36,410 bases of DNA from Myxococcales bacterium. GTDB lineage: Bacteria > Myxococcota_A > UBA9160 > UBA4427. Where the stretch lies: positions 1-36,410 of the forward strand of contig JAAZXM010000039.1 of assembly GCA_014240165.1 (NCBI GenBank), written 5' to 3'. Position numbers and translations under genes: made by a program. The notes under the pieces are model-generated. The model had not been told where the DNA came from. It was given only the letters and a program-made list of their open reading frames with translations, and did no database searches. Of the stretch, positions 1 to 8,283 are shown in pieces (position 1 is the stretch's first letter; each line of letters opens with the position of its first letter).

Positions 1-741
1 GAAAACCCAATCGCCGTGAGCCTTGCGGAGTGCGGGATCGATGGCCTCCCGGGATTCGATGGTGGCGTAGGAGATGCACTTGCGGGCATCGAGCACGTAG
101 GGCGCTTCGAAGGCGTCCGTGGGGCATGCGTCGAGACACGCGCGACAGGTCCCGCAATGGTCGGGCTCGGGTTCGTCGACATCGAGGGCGAGGCTGGAGA
201 GCACGACGCCGAGCAACAACCTCGAGCCGAGTTCGCGGTCGATCAGGCAAGTGTTCTTCCCCTGCCAGCCCAGCCCAGCGCGGGCGGCGTAGACGCGTTC
301 GAGCACCGGGCCCGTATCCACGTAACAACGGGTTTCCACGGGCTCGGCCACGAGTGCCTCCATGGCGGTGGCCAGGGCACGCAGGGGCTCGAGCATCACA
401 TCGTGATAATCCTCCTGGCCCACGTAGCTCGCCACGCGCCCAGGCTTGGCGCGCCCCGCCGAGTGTCCGGGCGGCGGATCGCTGGGCGGTTCGTGTGCAA
501 ACCCGACCACGACGATGCTCTGGATGCCGGGCATGAGGAGGGACGGGTCCTCGCGCTCGTCCACCCTGCGGCCGATATACGCCATGGAGCCCGCGTAGCC
601 TTTGTCCACCCACTCGCGCACGAAGCGGGTCTGGGCATCGGGCTCGGGAGACGCGACGCCGGCGCGGTCGAAACCCAGGCCCAGGGCCAGGGATTTCACC
701 CGATCGGCCAAGCTGGGTTCGCGATCGACGGACGGGCTCAT
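1..741 (-). CDS. queG: Epoxyqueuosine reductase QueG (3' end outside window)
   Basis: Cobalamin- and Fe-S-dependent enzyme that reduces epoxyqueuosine to queuosine in the wobble base of certain tRNAs; cytoplasmic. The 247 visible residues start at ATG 741 and run off the left edge in frame. The family block with DTGPVLER, RAGLGW and GKNT lies at residues 142-163; D142 matches the conserved proton-donor Asp. The first cluster motif follows, with Cys196, Cys199, Cys202 and Cys206 (CGTCRACLDACP), then YVLDARKCISY and the ESR segment typical of QueG. The second cluster and any HEAT-like C-terminus lie outside the window. It is divergent from the sulfotransferase gene. The gene call is firm; only the missing 3' end is unknown. 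Confidence 0.93.
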   Translation of the reverse strand, partial: MSPSVDREPSLADRVKSLALGLGFDRAGVASPEPDAQTRFVREWVDKGYAGSMAYIGRRVDEREDPSLLMPGIQSIVVVGFAHEPPSDPPPGHSAGRAKPGRVASYVGQEDYHDVMLEPLRALATAMEALVAEPVETRCYVDTGPVLERVYAARAGLGWQGKNTCLIDRELGSRLLLGVVLSSLALDVDEPEPDHCGTCRACLDACPTDAFEAPYVLDARKCISYATIESREAIDPALRKAHGDWVF

Positions 742-887
742 GGGCGATCCCCTGTTCCGGGTCTGGGTTTTATCGGCACCGCCATCCGCACTTCCTCCGC
801 CTCCCCAGCCGAGCAGTCTACCGAGCCGTAGCGAGGAAGTCCGCGCTGCCCGGCAAGGGCGCGAGTCCGGCCCGAATACCCCGGGCC

Positions 888-896
888 TGTTAGACT
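888..896 (+). promoter_or_regulatory. Extended -10 promoter element of the sulfotransferase gene
   Basis: TGT followed by TAGACT, an extended -10 pattern (TGn-TAnnnT), 53 bases before the GTG start. A nearly identical TGT-TAGTCT stands before the SDR gene at 3774. No good -35 is visible. Inferred from sequence only. Confidence 0.4.
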
Positions 897-949
897 GCCC
901 CGCTCGGCCCTTCTGGCGAGGGCCAACTTATGGCGGGGAACGCGACACC

Positions 950-1960
950 GTGCAGGACAGGCTTCTTTTCATCATCGGCCCGCCGCGTTCGGGCTCGACC
1001 CTGCTCAACCGGATGCTCGGAGCCCACCCCCGAGTCCATGCCCCGGCGGAGCCGCATATCATGACACCCCTGGCCCACCTGGGATATTTCGAACGCGTGG
1101 ATGCAGCCCCCTATGACCCGATCATCAGCCAATTGGGCATGCGCGAACTGGTACCGAATCTGCCCGAACAGGAGGAGAGCTACGTCGAGGCGCTTCGGGC
1201 GTATACGGACGCGCTCTATGCCGGGCTCATGCAAGGGAACTCGGCGCATTACCTGATCGACAAGACACCCGCCTACGCATTGGTGCTGAATTTCATCACC
1301 CGGATCTACCCCGAGGCCCGCTACGTGGTCCTCACTCGCCATCCCATGGCGATCTGGTCCTCGGTGATCGATTCTTTCTACGACGGCGATTTCGAGGCCG
1401 CTCACCAACACAACCCTCTTCTGGAGCGTTACGTCCCCGCGATGGCGCGTTTCCTTCGAGACCCTCCGCCCCGGATGCTCCGTATTCGCTACGAGGCCCT
1501 GGTCGCGGAACCCGAGCAAACGATGCGCGAATTCTGCGGCTTCGCAGACCTCGAATTCGAGCCCTCCATGGTGGACTACGGCGGCGACGGCGGCGAGAAG
1601 TCGGCGGCGCGCGGACTCGGGGATCCCATGACGGTCGCCGGGCAGACTCGCCCTGTGACCGATTCCCTCGACAAGTGGGCGAAGCAACTGGCCGGCCGGC
1701 CCGAACGGGTGGAGCAATGTCGGACCATTCTCGCGCAATTGGATGATCGCGATCTCGAGACCTGGGGCTTCTCTCGCCAGGCCATCGCGGATCAACTCGA
1801 TGGCATTGACTCGAACGCGCCCGCGCGAAAGGGCCCCGCACTCAGCCGGCATGTCCTGGAACGGCGCCTGATGATGGCCGCGCGCCGACGTGTGGGGGAC
1901 AATTGGCTCGGCAATTGGGTCCGCAAAGTGCGCGAGGTCTGCGATCTTCTGCTCCGCTGA
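950..1960 (+). CDS. PAPS-dependent sulfotransferase family protein
   Basis: Predicted sulfotransferase of 336 residues that would move a sulfo group from PAPS to a hydroxyl or amine; the acceptor cannot be read from sequence. The 5'-phosphosulfate loop PPRSGSTLLNRML lies at residues 11-23, directly after the first beta strand. The 3'-phosphate region RYVVLTRHPMAIWSSV lies near residue 124, as in PF13469-type sulfotransferases. The reading frame is open upstream to 602, but homology begins at GTG 950 (MQDRLLFIIG), so the longer start is rejected. It is followed 60 bases later by the DUF502 gene on the same strand. The family is clear, the substrate unknown. Confidence 0.85.
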   Translation: MQDRLLFIIGPPRSGSTLLNRMLGAHPRVHAPAEPHIMTPLAHLGYFERVDAAPYDPIISQLGMRELVPNLPEQEESYVEALRAYTDALYAGLMQGNSAHYLIDKTPAYALVLNFITRIYPEARYVVLTRHPMAIWSSVIDSFYDGDFEAAHQHNPLLERYVPAMARFLRDPPPRMLRIRYEALVAEPEQTMREFCGFADLEFEPSMVDYGGDGGEKSAARGLGDPMTVAGQTRPVTDSLDKWAKQLAGRPERVEQCRTILAQLDDRDLETWGFSRQAIADQLDGIDSNAPARKGPALSRHVLERRLMMAARRRVGDNWLGNWVRKVREVCDLLLR

Positions 1961-2020
1961 GCAGTCGCCAACCGCTCGGCCCCCTTTCCCTTTTTTCGAA
2001 AACACCGGCAACCGATACCC

Positions 2021-2740
2021 ATGCAAAGTCTCTGGACCCGAATCCGCGCCGCCATCCGTCGTTATTTTACCGCGGGCCTGCTGGCCTTTGCGCCCATCGG
2101 GATCACCCTATGGGCCATCGTTTGGATCATCCAGAAACTCGACAACCTGCTCCTGCCCCGGGTGATCGCCTGGTTCGGCCCGCCGCTGGAGCAGCCCACC
2201 GAACTGCCGCCTCTGGTGGGCGCCCTTTTCACCTTCGTGGTGATCCTCCTGGCCGGCGTCGTGGTCCGGCACCTCTTCGGCAACGAATTGGTTCGAATCG
2301 GCGAAAGACTGCTGGCCCAGGTGCCGGTGGCGCGGAGCATCTACTACGGAGTCAAACAGCTCTTCGAGGCGATCTTTTCGAGTCCCGGCACCGCTGAGGG
2401 TTTCAGCCGCGTCGTCCTGGTGGAGTATCCGCGACGGGGTATTTGGGGAGTCGCCTTCGTGACAGGCCCTGTGCGGGGCCCGGTGGCCGCGGCTTTCGGG
2501 CCCGAGCCCATGCTCAACTGCTTCATCCCGACAACCCCCAACCCGACATCGGGCTTCTACCTGCTCGTCCCGGAAAGCGAGACCCGCGAAGTCCACCTCA
2601 CCGTGGAGGAGGCGTTCAAGGTCATCATGAGCGCCGGGTTGGTGACGCCCGGGCAAGCCTACAATCAGAACTCCCTGCCGGGCCTTGAACCCGAGGACGC
2701 CGGGGCCAATCAGGCCGGTGGTTCGGGTTCGCTCCCGTAG
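2021..2740 (+). CDS. DUF502 family inner-membrane protein
   Basis: Membrane protein of 239 residues of the DUF502 family, whose biochemical role is not established. It has an N-terminal basic stretch, a hydrophobic helix at about residues 17-37 (LLAFAPIGITLWAIVWII), a second helix at about 60-83, then a soluble domain containing the family segment LAQVPVARSIYYGVKQLFE and a strand-rich region with FIPTTPNPTSG. The ATG at 2021 gives the usual DUF502 amino end. Its last 31 bases overlap the 3' end of greB, which is read on the other strand. Family assignment is confident; function is not. Confidence 0.85.
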   Translation: MQSLWTRIRAAIRRYFTAGLLAFAPIGITLWAIVWIIQKLDNLLLPRVIAWFGPPLEQPTELPPLVGALFTFVVILLAGVVVRHLFGNELVRIGERLLAQVPVARSIYYGVKQLFEAIFSSPGTAEGFSRVVLVEYPRRGIWGVAFVTGPVRGPVAAAFGPEPMLNCFIPTTPNPTSGFYLLVPESETREVHLTVEEAFKVIMSAGLVTPGQAYNQNSLPGLEPEDAGANQAGGSGSLP

Positions 2741-3231
2741 GCCACCGCCACCAATTCGTAGTCGATGGATCCCTTGGGCCGGCGAATCGTGACCTCGTCC
2801 CCCACAGATTTGCCCATCAGGCCGCGACCCACGGGAGAGTCCATGCTGATCAGTCCGCGGCTCGGCTCGGATTCGTCGGGCCCGACAACGCGGTAGCGCA
2901 CCTGCTCGCCGGTCTCCGCCTCCAGGGTGACCCACGCGCCGAAGAAGACCCGGTCGGATTCCCTGGCCGAATCGGATTCGACAACCTGGAGGGCCTCCAT
3001 CCGCTTTTCGAGGAAGTGCAAGCGACGATCGATCTCGCGCAGCCGCCGCTTGCCATAGATGTAGTCGGCGTTCTCCGAGCGATCGCCCAGGGCGGCCGCC
3101 ACCGAGACCTGGTGCGTCACTCGGGGGCGCTCGACCTTCCACAATTCCTGGTGCTCGCTCCGAAGTCGTTCGTAGCCCTCGGGCGTGATGTAATTGCTTC
3201 CCCTGGAATTGGATTCATTGCCACCAGCCAC
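2710..3231 (-). CDS. greB: Transcription elongation factor GreB
   Basis: Cleavage factor that rescues backtracked RNA polymerase by stimulating transcript cleavage from the secondary channel. The 173 residues carry ITPEGYERLRSE, the coiled-coil tip LGDRSENADY with the acidic pair D50 and E53, KRRLREIDRRLHFLEKRM, and the C-terminal VFFGAWVTLE and SIDSPVGRGLMGK segments. This pattern is GreB rather than GreA. The frame is open to a GTG at 3285, but GTG 3231 fits the family amino end better. It is also preceded by TTGACC, 17 bases, CATGAT and six bases, which suggests a leaderless transcript starting at this codon. The 3' end overlaps DUF502. GreB identity is firm; the start is probable. Confidence 0.93.
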   Translation of the reverse strand: MAGGNESNSRGSNYITPEGYERLRSEHQELWKVERPRVTHQVSVAAALGDRSENADYIYGKRRLREIDRRLHFLEKRMEALQVVESDSARESDRVFFGAWVTLEAETGEQVRYRVVGPDESEPSRGLISMDSPVGRGLMGKSVGDEVTIRRPKGSIDYELVAVAYGSEPEPPA

Positions 3232-3237
3232 CGGAAA

Positions 3238-3266
3238 ATCATGGCGTCTGTCCAATGGTGGGTCAA
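3238..3266 (-). promoter_or_regulatory. Predicted sigma-70 promoter of greB, leaderless
   Basis: On the minus strand, TTGACC (3266-3261), a 17-base spacer, then CATGAT (3243-3238), and exactly six bases to the GTG at 3231. The expected transcription start falls on the start codon. Confidence 0.55.
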
Positions 3267-3308
3267 GCCCATATCCTGAGAGCACCGGGTCCCGCTTGCA
3301 AACCGGGA

Positions 3309-3317
3309 TGGTATGCT
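3309..3317 (+). promoter_or_regulatory. Extended -10 element for the 101-residue membrane protein
   Basis: TGG-TATGCT, an extended -10, ends six bases before the ATG at 3324, so transcription should begin at the start codon. The hexamer lies within a small inverted repeat, GGTA-TGC-TACC (3311-3321). Confidence 0.5.
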
Positions 3318-3323
3318 ACCGCC

Positions 3324-3629
3324 ATGCCCGAAGACTCCTCCTCGCAGAAACCGAATCCCGAATTGGGGCCGCCGCCCACCCCTTTCGACCATCCGCTCTT
3401 CCTCCCCGTCCTGCTCATCGCCGGGGTGATCTGGTTCGGCTACGACGCCTGGCTCAACCCGGCCTATCAGCCCGGAGGCGAGCAGCACGAACACCTGACA
3501 TTCAGCCGGGGCGGATTCTTCGTTCTGCTCGTGCTCAGTGCGTGGTTCGGTTATAAGGGTTGGGGCGAGTGGCAGGAAGATCGTGCCAAGGCAGAGTCCG
3601 AGTCCGACAGCGATTCCCAAGACACCTGA
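3324..3629 (+). CDS. Small two-helix membrane protein, unknown function
   Basis: A 101-residue protein I do not recognise. After a hydrophilic, proline-rich start (about residues 1-24) there are two hydrophobic segments: one around FLPVLLIAGVIWFGYDAW and one around GGFFVLLVLSAWFGYKGW. They are separated by a polar loop holding NPAYQPGGEQHEH. The tail is highly acidic and serine-rich. The frame is open from 3255, but ATG 3324 sits exactly six bases after a good -10 element and begins the plausible protein. It is divergent from greB, so the two genes share a 92-base promoter region. The helix pair and the Trp/Tyr-Gly repeats at their ends suggest an inner-membrane protein; no function is claimed. 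Confidence 0.7.
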   Translation: MPEDSSSQKPNPELGPPPTPFDHPLFLPVLLIAGVIWFGYDAWLNPAYQPGGEQHEHLTFSRGGFFVLLVLSAWFGYKGWGEWQEDRAKAESESDSDSQDT

Positions 3630-3648
3630 TCCGGGGCAGCCGCGGATC
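3628..3648 (+). terminator. Weak hairpin after the small membrane protein gene
   Basis: GATCCG (3628-3633) and CGGATC (3643-3648) can form a six-pair GC-rich stem overlapping the stop codon. No T-tract follows, so intrinsic termination is uncertain. Confidence 0.25.
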
Positions 3649-3704
3649 GCAACGTGGGCGATCGGAAACTCGCCGGAGTCTCGGCGCATGCGACCCGGCC
3701 GATT

Positions 3705-3713
3705 TGTTAGTCT
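3705..3713 (+). promoter_or_regulatory. Extended -10 element upstream of the SDR/POT operon
   Basis: TGT-TAGTCT, almost the same as the element before the sulfotransferase. It lies 60 bases before the ATG of the first gene of the 3774-8251 plus-strand group. Confidence 0.4.
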
Positions 3714-3773
3714 CGGCCCCGCTCCCCGCTTCCGGGACTTTCCAGCCGAGAGGCTGAGGAGAAAGGCCGCCGC

Positions 3774-4559
3774 ATGTTGATGGACCGCTTCAAACTCGAC
3801 GGAAAGGTGGCCCTGGTCACCGGTGCGGGTCGCGGAATTGGTCAAGGGTGCGCGTTGGCCTTCGCCGAAGCTGGAGCCCATGTGGTCTGCAGCGCCCGGA
3901 CTCCGGCTCAAATCGAGGAGACCGCCGAGCGCGCGCGCGCTTTTGGTGTCGAGGCCATGGCGGTGCCCTGCGACGTCAGCGATTCCGCTGCGCTCGACAA
4001 CGTGGTGGCGAGCGCGATGAAACGTTTCGGCCGCATCGACATCCTGGTCAACAACGCCGGGGGATCGCCGCCCCGGCCTGCCCTCGAGACCAGCGAGGAT
4101 ATGTTCAATCGCGCATTTCAGTTCAACGTCACCACGGCGATGAACCTCACGCGCGGCGTGGTGCCCCATATGCTCGACGGCGAAGGCGGTGCCGTCGTGA
4201 ATATTTCTTCGGCCGCCGGCCGGCTCGCCCAATCGGGCTTCGCCGCCTATGGCACAGCAAAGGCCGCACTCTCGGCCCTGACCCGCTTGCTGGGTCAGGA
4301 GTTCGCGCCCCGGGTTCGGGTCAATGCCATCGCGGTGGGATCGGTGGCGACGTCGGCTCTGCTTCCCTTCCTCGAGGACGAAACCCGGCGAAAGATGGAG
4401 GCCCTGACCCCCATGGCGCGCCTCGGAGAAGTCGAGGACATCGCTTTGGCGGCGCTCTACCTCGCCTCACCGGCCTCGAGTTGGGTGACGGGCAAGATCT
4501 TCGAGGTGGACGGCGGCACCGAATCCACCAACTGGCCCTTCGACGCCCCGTCGGTCTGA
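3774..4559 (+). CDS. Short-chain dehydrogenase/reductase (SDR), FabG-like
   Basis: Classical NAD(P)-dependent oxidoreductase of 261 residues; the substrate is unknown. The Rossmann motif TGAGRGIG is at residues 16-23, NNAG at 93-96, catalytic Ser at 145/146 (NISSAAG), Tyr159 and Lys163 (YGTAK). The C-terminus ends with the usual VTGKIFEVDGG segment. The start ATG 3774 follows GAGGAGAAAGG at good spacing; ATG 3780 is an alternative. It is the first gene of a closely spaced plus-strand series: the POT transporter starts 16 bases after its stop. Enzyme class is certain, reaction not. Confidence 0.9.
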   Translation: MLMDRFKLDGKVALVTGAGRGIGQGCALAFAEAGAHVVCSARTPAQIEETAERARAFGVEAMAVPCDVSDSAALDNVVASAMKRFGRIDILVNNAGGSPPRPALETSEDMFNRAFQFNVTTAMNLTRGVVPHMLDGEGGAVVNISSAAGRLAQSGFAAYGTAKAALSALTRLLGQEFAPRVRVNAIAVGSVATSALLPFLEDETRRKMEALTPMARLGEVEDIALAALYLASPASSWVTGKIFEVDGGTESTNWPFDAPSV

Positions 4560-4575
4560 AGCGGGTCGGCGATCC

Positions 4576-5940
4576 GTGTCCAGCCTCCCCTATCGCAGCG
4601 CTCCCCGGGCCTCCTCCGAGGTCCCCAGCGGCATCCCCTATATCGTGGCCAACGAGGCCGCCGAACGTTTCAGCTATTACGGGATGCGCGCGATCCTGGT
4701 GGTTTTCATGACACGCTACCTGGTGGATGGAACCGGGGCCGAAGATGTCATGACCGAGGCCCAGGCCAAGTCCTGGTACCACCTCTTTTCTTCGGGCGTC
4801 TACTTCACTCCCCTCTTGGGCGCCCTGCTCTCGGACGTCTTCCTCGGCAAATACCGCACCATCCTCGCCCTCTCCCTGGTCTATTGCGCGGGCCATCTCG
4901 CCCTGGCCCTCGATGACACCCGCACGGGACTGGCCCTGGGCTTGGGTCTCATCGCGCTGGGTTCGGGCGGCATCAAACCCTGTGTATCGGCGCACGTGGG
5001 GGACCAATTCGGCGCGAGCAATGCTCATCTATTGGGGCGGGTCTTCGGCTACTTCTACTTCGCCATCAACCTGGGGGCTTTCGCGTCTACGCTGCTGACG
5101 CCCATCCTCCTCGATCGCTACGGGCCCCACCTGGCCTTCGGCTTGCCCGGTGCCCTGATGTTCCTGGCCACTTGGGTCTTCTGGTTCGGACGCCGAGAAT
5201 TCGTTCATATCCCCGCCGGCGGACGCGATTTTACCCGCCAACTTCTCAGTGCCGAGGGATTGTCCGCCATAGGCCGCCTGGCGATCATTTTTTCCTTCGT
5301 CGCCATGTTCTGGGCGCTCTTCGACCAAACGGGCTCAGCCTGGGTGCTTCAGGCCCGACAAATGGATCGCCATTTCATGGGAATCGAATGGCTCCCCTCC
5401 CAAATTCAAGCGATCAATCCGGTGTTGATTCTCGTCCTGATCCCGATCTTCAACGTTTTCGTCTATCCCTGGGTCGGCCGATGGGCGACCCCGACACCTT
5501 TGCGGAAGATCGCCACGGGATTCTTCATCACCGTGCTCGCCTACGGCCTGAGCGCTCAGATCGAGGCCTGGATCGTGGCGGGCCAGACCCCGAGCATCGC
5601 CTGGCAGTTGGCGGCCTACGCGGTCCTCACATCCGCGGAGGTCTTGATCTCCATCACGTGCCTCGAATTCGCCTACACCCAGGCGCCCACGGCACTCAAA
5701 TCCATGGTGATGGCGCTTTTCCTGCTCTCCGTTTCCTTGGGCAACCTCTTCACCGCCGCGGTGAATTTCCTGCTGCAGGACGCGGAGGGAAATAGCCTGC
5801 TGGTCGGGCCGGACTACTACCTCTTCTTCGCGGGGACCATGGCGCTCACCGCCCTGCTCTTCGTCCCAGTCGCCATGCGCTACCCCGAACGCGTTTATCT
5901 CCAGGCCGAAGCGGGGGACAGCGAGGACGAGGCCCTGTAG
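4576..5940 (+). CDS. POT/PTR family proton-dependent peptide transporter
   Basis: Inner-membrane proton symporter of the major facilitator superfamily, 454 residues with roughly 12 or more hydrophobic segments. POT members usually import di- and tripeptides. The family motif ExxERFxYYG appears as EAAERFSYYGMRAIL near residues 29-43. A second signature follows with GSGGIKPCVSAHVGDQFG and FGYFYFAINLGAF. The start is GTG 4576, which begins a normal POT amino end (SGIPYIVANEAAERF). It lies 16 bases after an SDR gene and 30 bases before an AcoX-type protein, so co-transcription is likely. Peptide specificity cannot be read; some POT proteins carry nitrate or other small anions. Confidence 0.92.
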   Translation: MSSLPYRSAPRASSEVPSGIPYIVANEAAERFSYYGMRAILVVFMTRYLVDGTGAEDVMTEAQAKSWYHLFSSGVYFTPLLGALLSDVFLGKYRTILALSLVYCAGHLALALDDTRTGLALGLGLIALGSGGIKPCVSAHVGDQFGASNAHLLGRVFGYFYFAINLGAFASTLLTPILLDRYGPHLAFGLPGALMFLATWVFWFGRREFVHIPAGGRDFTRQLLSAEGLSAIGRLAIIFSFVAMFWALFDQTGSAWVLQARQMDRHFMGIEWLPSQIQAINPVLILVLIPIFNVFVYPWVGRWATPTPLRKIATGFFITVLAYGLSAQIEAWIVAGQTPSIAWQLAAYAVLTSAEVLISITCLEFAYTQAPTALKSMVMALFLLSVSLGNLFTAAVNFLLQDAEGNSLLVGPDYYLFFAGTMALTALLFVPVAMRYPERVYLQAEAGDSEDEAL

Positions 5941-5970
5941 GGTCCCTCATCCCCTCACACAGAAGCTGCC

Positions 5971-7029
5971 ATGACCGAATCCGCCCCCAAGACCAAGCCC
6001 GCTCTGGGCATCATCATCAACCCGGTTTCCGGCCGGGATGCGCGCAGGCTATTTGCCCGCGCCAGCCCTTCCACCCATGAAAGCAAGCGTAACCAGGTCG
6101 AGCGACTCATCGTCGGAGCGGTTTCGGGGGGTGTCGAGCGCATCGTGTTGGTTCACGACGCATTCCGCATCGCGGACAGTGCTGTAGAAGCCCTGGGGAT
6201 GGAGGTTGAAATCGATCTTCGCCACCTCGGCGTGCGGGGGAATGCCCGAGATACCGTCGAGGCGGTGAACTTGATGCGTGAAGAGGGTTGCGGCGCCCTG
6301 GCGGTTCTGGGCGGAGACGGAACCAGCCGCATCGTCGCCCGAACCTGGCCCGATGCCACTCTCCTCCCCTTGTCCACGGGCACCAACAACGTTTTCCCCG
6401 AGATGCTCGAGGCCACGGTGGCGGGAGCCGCCGCGGGGCTGGTCGCCTCGGGTGGCGTCGAGCGCGATGCCGCGGCCCGCAGAACCAAGGTGGTTCGCGT
6501 CGAGATCGAGGATGAAGAGGATGACCTTGCGCTCATCGACGCGGTCCAGATGCTCGACGACAGCACCGGAAACCTGCTGCCCTTTGACCCCGAGCGAATG
6601 CGGGCTCTGGTGCTGAGCCGAGCGCTGCCCGATGCCGTGGGGATGTCGCCCGTGGGCGGGCTCCTCGAGCCTTGCTCGGCGGAAGAGGATTTCGGGGTTT
6701 TCGTCGGCTGCACCGCACCCGGCGAGGGTCGGCATCAGCTCCTGGCGCCCATCTCCCCCGGGCTCTACCGCCAGGTGGATATCGGCGAGCATCGGCGGCT
6801 GGCCCTGGGCGAGCGAATTCCCCTGCTGGGCCCGGGGCTGATCGCCTGCGACGGCGATCGCGAGCGGGCGCTGGCCCCCGGGCAGCGCGCTTCGTTGCGG
6901 GTGGAGCGCGACGGTCCGTACGTGATCGACGCCCGCCGAGCGCTGGCCTCCGCCGCGGCCCAGGGCGCCTACCTGGACCGGGCGCATTGGCATGATCGAC
7001 GGGACGGAACCGCCTTTGATTGCTGTTGA
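5971..7029 (+). CDS. ATP-NAD kinase-like protein (AcoX-type)
   Basis: Protein of 352 residues in the NAD kinase/diacylglycerol kinase superfamily. Residues 13-21 form an IIINPVSGR segment like the first strand of these kinases. The diagnostic nucleotide loop GGDGTSR is at 114-120, followed by LPLSTGTNNVFPE near 132-144. This layout and the long C-terminal domain match the AcoX-like branch rather than standard NadK, so true NAD kinase activity is unproven. The C-terminus has a strand-rich region (GLYRQVDIGEHRRLALGE). It is the third gene of the 3774-8251 group and is followed by a small membrane protein and a sirtuin, another NAD-linked protein. Confidence 0.8.
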   Translation: MTESAPKTKPALGIIINPVSGRDARRLFARASPSTHESKRNQVERLIVGAVSGGVERIVLVHDAFRIADSAVEALGMEVEIDLRHLGVRGNARDTVEAVNLMREEGCGALAVLGGDGTSRIVARTWPDATLLPLSTGTNNVFPEMLEATVAGAAAGLVASGGVERDAAARRTKVVRVEIEDEEDDLALIDAVQMLDDSTGNLLPFDPERMRALVLSRALPDAVGMSPVGGLLEPCSAEEDFGVFVGCTAPGEGRHQLLAPISPGLYRQVDIGEHRRLALGERIPLLGPGLIACDGDRERALAPGQRASLRVERDGPYVIDARRALASAAAQGAYLDRAHWHDRRDGTAFDCC

Positions 7030-7092
7030 GCACGACGATCGGCGGCGCTCGCTGCCCGGAACCCCGTGCTCCCTGCGAAAAGGAGACGACCC

Positions 7093-7476
7093 ATGTTGAG
7101 CGAAATTCGCTGGATGCTCGGGGTGGCCATCGGCCTGGCGGTGGTGGTGGCGGTCTGGCTCGAACCCGATGTGCGCGACCCGAGCGGAGAGCCCGCGCGT
7201 CCGAGGCCCAGCCGAGTCGTCGCGACCAGCGCGCCCGAGGCGTCGGATTCCGAAGCGGTGCGCTGGCAGCAGCGAATCGCGGCCTATTGGGCGGAACTCG
7301 ACCGCGGCCTCGCTGATTCAACTTTGGGACGGGAGGCTCGCGCCGAATTCCAGGAAGCCCTTCGCGCCCGTCTTTTCAACGTCGAGGAACGGCCCCTGGT
7401 CCGTGCCCTGGACGCCGGTCGCGCGCGAAGAGCCACGGCCTCGGAGTTGCCAAAAACCGCCCAGCCGTCAGACTGA
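7093..7476 (+). CDS. Membrane-anchored hypothetical protein
   Basis: A 127-residue protein not recognised with confidence. One hydrophobic helix at about residues 5-23 (IRWMLGVAIGLAVVVAVWL) is followed by a low-complexity Pro/Arg/Ser linker and a charged helical region with WQQRIAAYWAELDRGLADS and EFQEALRARLFNVEERPLVRALD. The layout suggests an inner-membrane anchor with a periplasmic helix, distantly like lipase-chaperone (Lif) helices, though that resemblance is weak. ATG 7093 is preceded by AAAAGGAGACGACCC, a good ribosome site, so it is preferred over an upstream in-frame codon at 7066. Only four bases separate its stop codon from the sirtuin start. Confidence 0.65.
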   Translation: MLSEIRWMLGVAIGLAVVVAVWLEPDVRDPSGEPARPRPSRVVATSAPEASDSEAVRWQQRIAAYWAELDRGLADSTLGREARAEFQEALRARLFNVEERPLVRALDAGRARRATASELPKTAQPSD

Positions 7477-7480
7477 GGTG

Positions 7481-8251
7481 ATGAGCGAATCCGCCCATAA
7501 TGCGCTCGAAGGGGCCATCGAAGAGGCCCGAAACCTCATCGACAGCGCCGATCGCGTGGTTGTCCTCACCGGTGCCGGCATTTCCACGGACTCCGGGATT
7601 CCCGACTTCCGCGGGCCCAAGGGCGTGTGGACCCGCAACCCCGAAGCCGAGAAGATGGCCACCCTCGAGCATTATATGAATGATCCCGATGTGCGTAGGC
7701 GCTCTTGGGAAATGAAGCTCGAACACACCGCCAGCGAGCGCCTGCCGAATTCGGGTCACGCAGCCCTGGTTGCCCTCGAGGGCCGGGGAAAACTCCATAC
7801 CCTGATCACTCAGAATGTCGACGGACTCCACCACGACGCCGGCCAGAACCCGGACAAGGTGGTGGAAATCCACGGGACCCTGCGCGAAGTCGTCTGCATG
7901 GAGTGCGACGAGCGCGCGCCCATGGAACGCGCCCTGATCCGGGTGCGCGCGGGCGAAAGCGACCCGCCCTGCCGATCCTGCGGCGGGATTCTCAAGTCGG
8001 CGACCATTTCATTCGGCCAGGGACTCGTCGCCCGGGATCTCTCTCGGAGCGAGGAGGCGGCTCGGGATTGCGACCTGATGCTCGCGATCGGGACAACCCT
8101 GGGCGTATACCCCGTGGCGGCGGTGGTCCCGGTGGCCCGGGAATGCGGCGCACGCGTGATCATCCTCAACGCCGAACCCACGGAGATGGATTCCCTGGCC
8201 GACGTGTTGCTGCGCGGATCCATCGGCGCCGTGCTGCCTCGAATCGTCTAG
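7481..8251 (+). CDS. Sir2-family NAD-dependent protein deacylase (sirtuin)
   Basis: Removes acetyl or related acyl groups from protein lysines using NAD+, giving nicotinamide and O-acyl-ADP-ribose; cytoplasmic. The 256 residues show GAGISTDSGIPDFRG at 31-45, the QNVDGLH segment at 111-117, the catalytic His131 in EIHGT, and a zinc site from Cys139, Cys142, Cys164 and Cys167. GTTLGVYP follows as the NAD-binding GT(S)L motif. The usual FGE segment is SFGQGL here. ATG 7481 (or GTG 7478) follows GAGG; a much longer open frame from 7169 lacks homology and overlaps the previous gene in another frame, so it is rejected. Acyl specificity is not predictable. Confidence 0.93.
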   Translation: MSESAHNALEGAIEEARNLIDSADRVVVLTGAGISTDSGIPDFRGPKGVWTRNPEAEKMATLEHYMNDPDVRRRSWEMKLEHTASERLPNSGHAALVALEGRGKLHTLITQNVDGLHHDAGQNPDKVVEIHGTLREVVCMECDERAPMERALIRVRAGESDPPCRSCGGILKSATISFGQGLVARDLSRSEEAARDCDLMLAIGTTLGVYPVAAVVPVARECGARVIILNAEPTEMDSLADVLLRGSIGAVLPRIV

Positions 8252-8283
8252 AAGAACGACCTCCAAGAGGCCGTTTGAATGGG

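Noticed and set aside
602-949. N-terminal extension of the sulfotransferase overlapping queG
   Set aside because: The extension is antisense to queG and low-complexity; the family starts at GTG 950.
890-2026. 378-codon minus-strand open frame opposite the sulfotransferase
   Set aside because: Shadow of the real gene with no recognisable motif.
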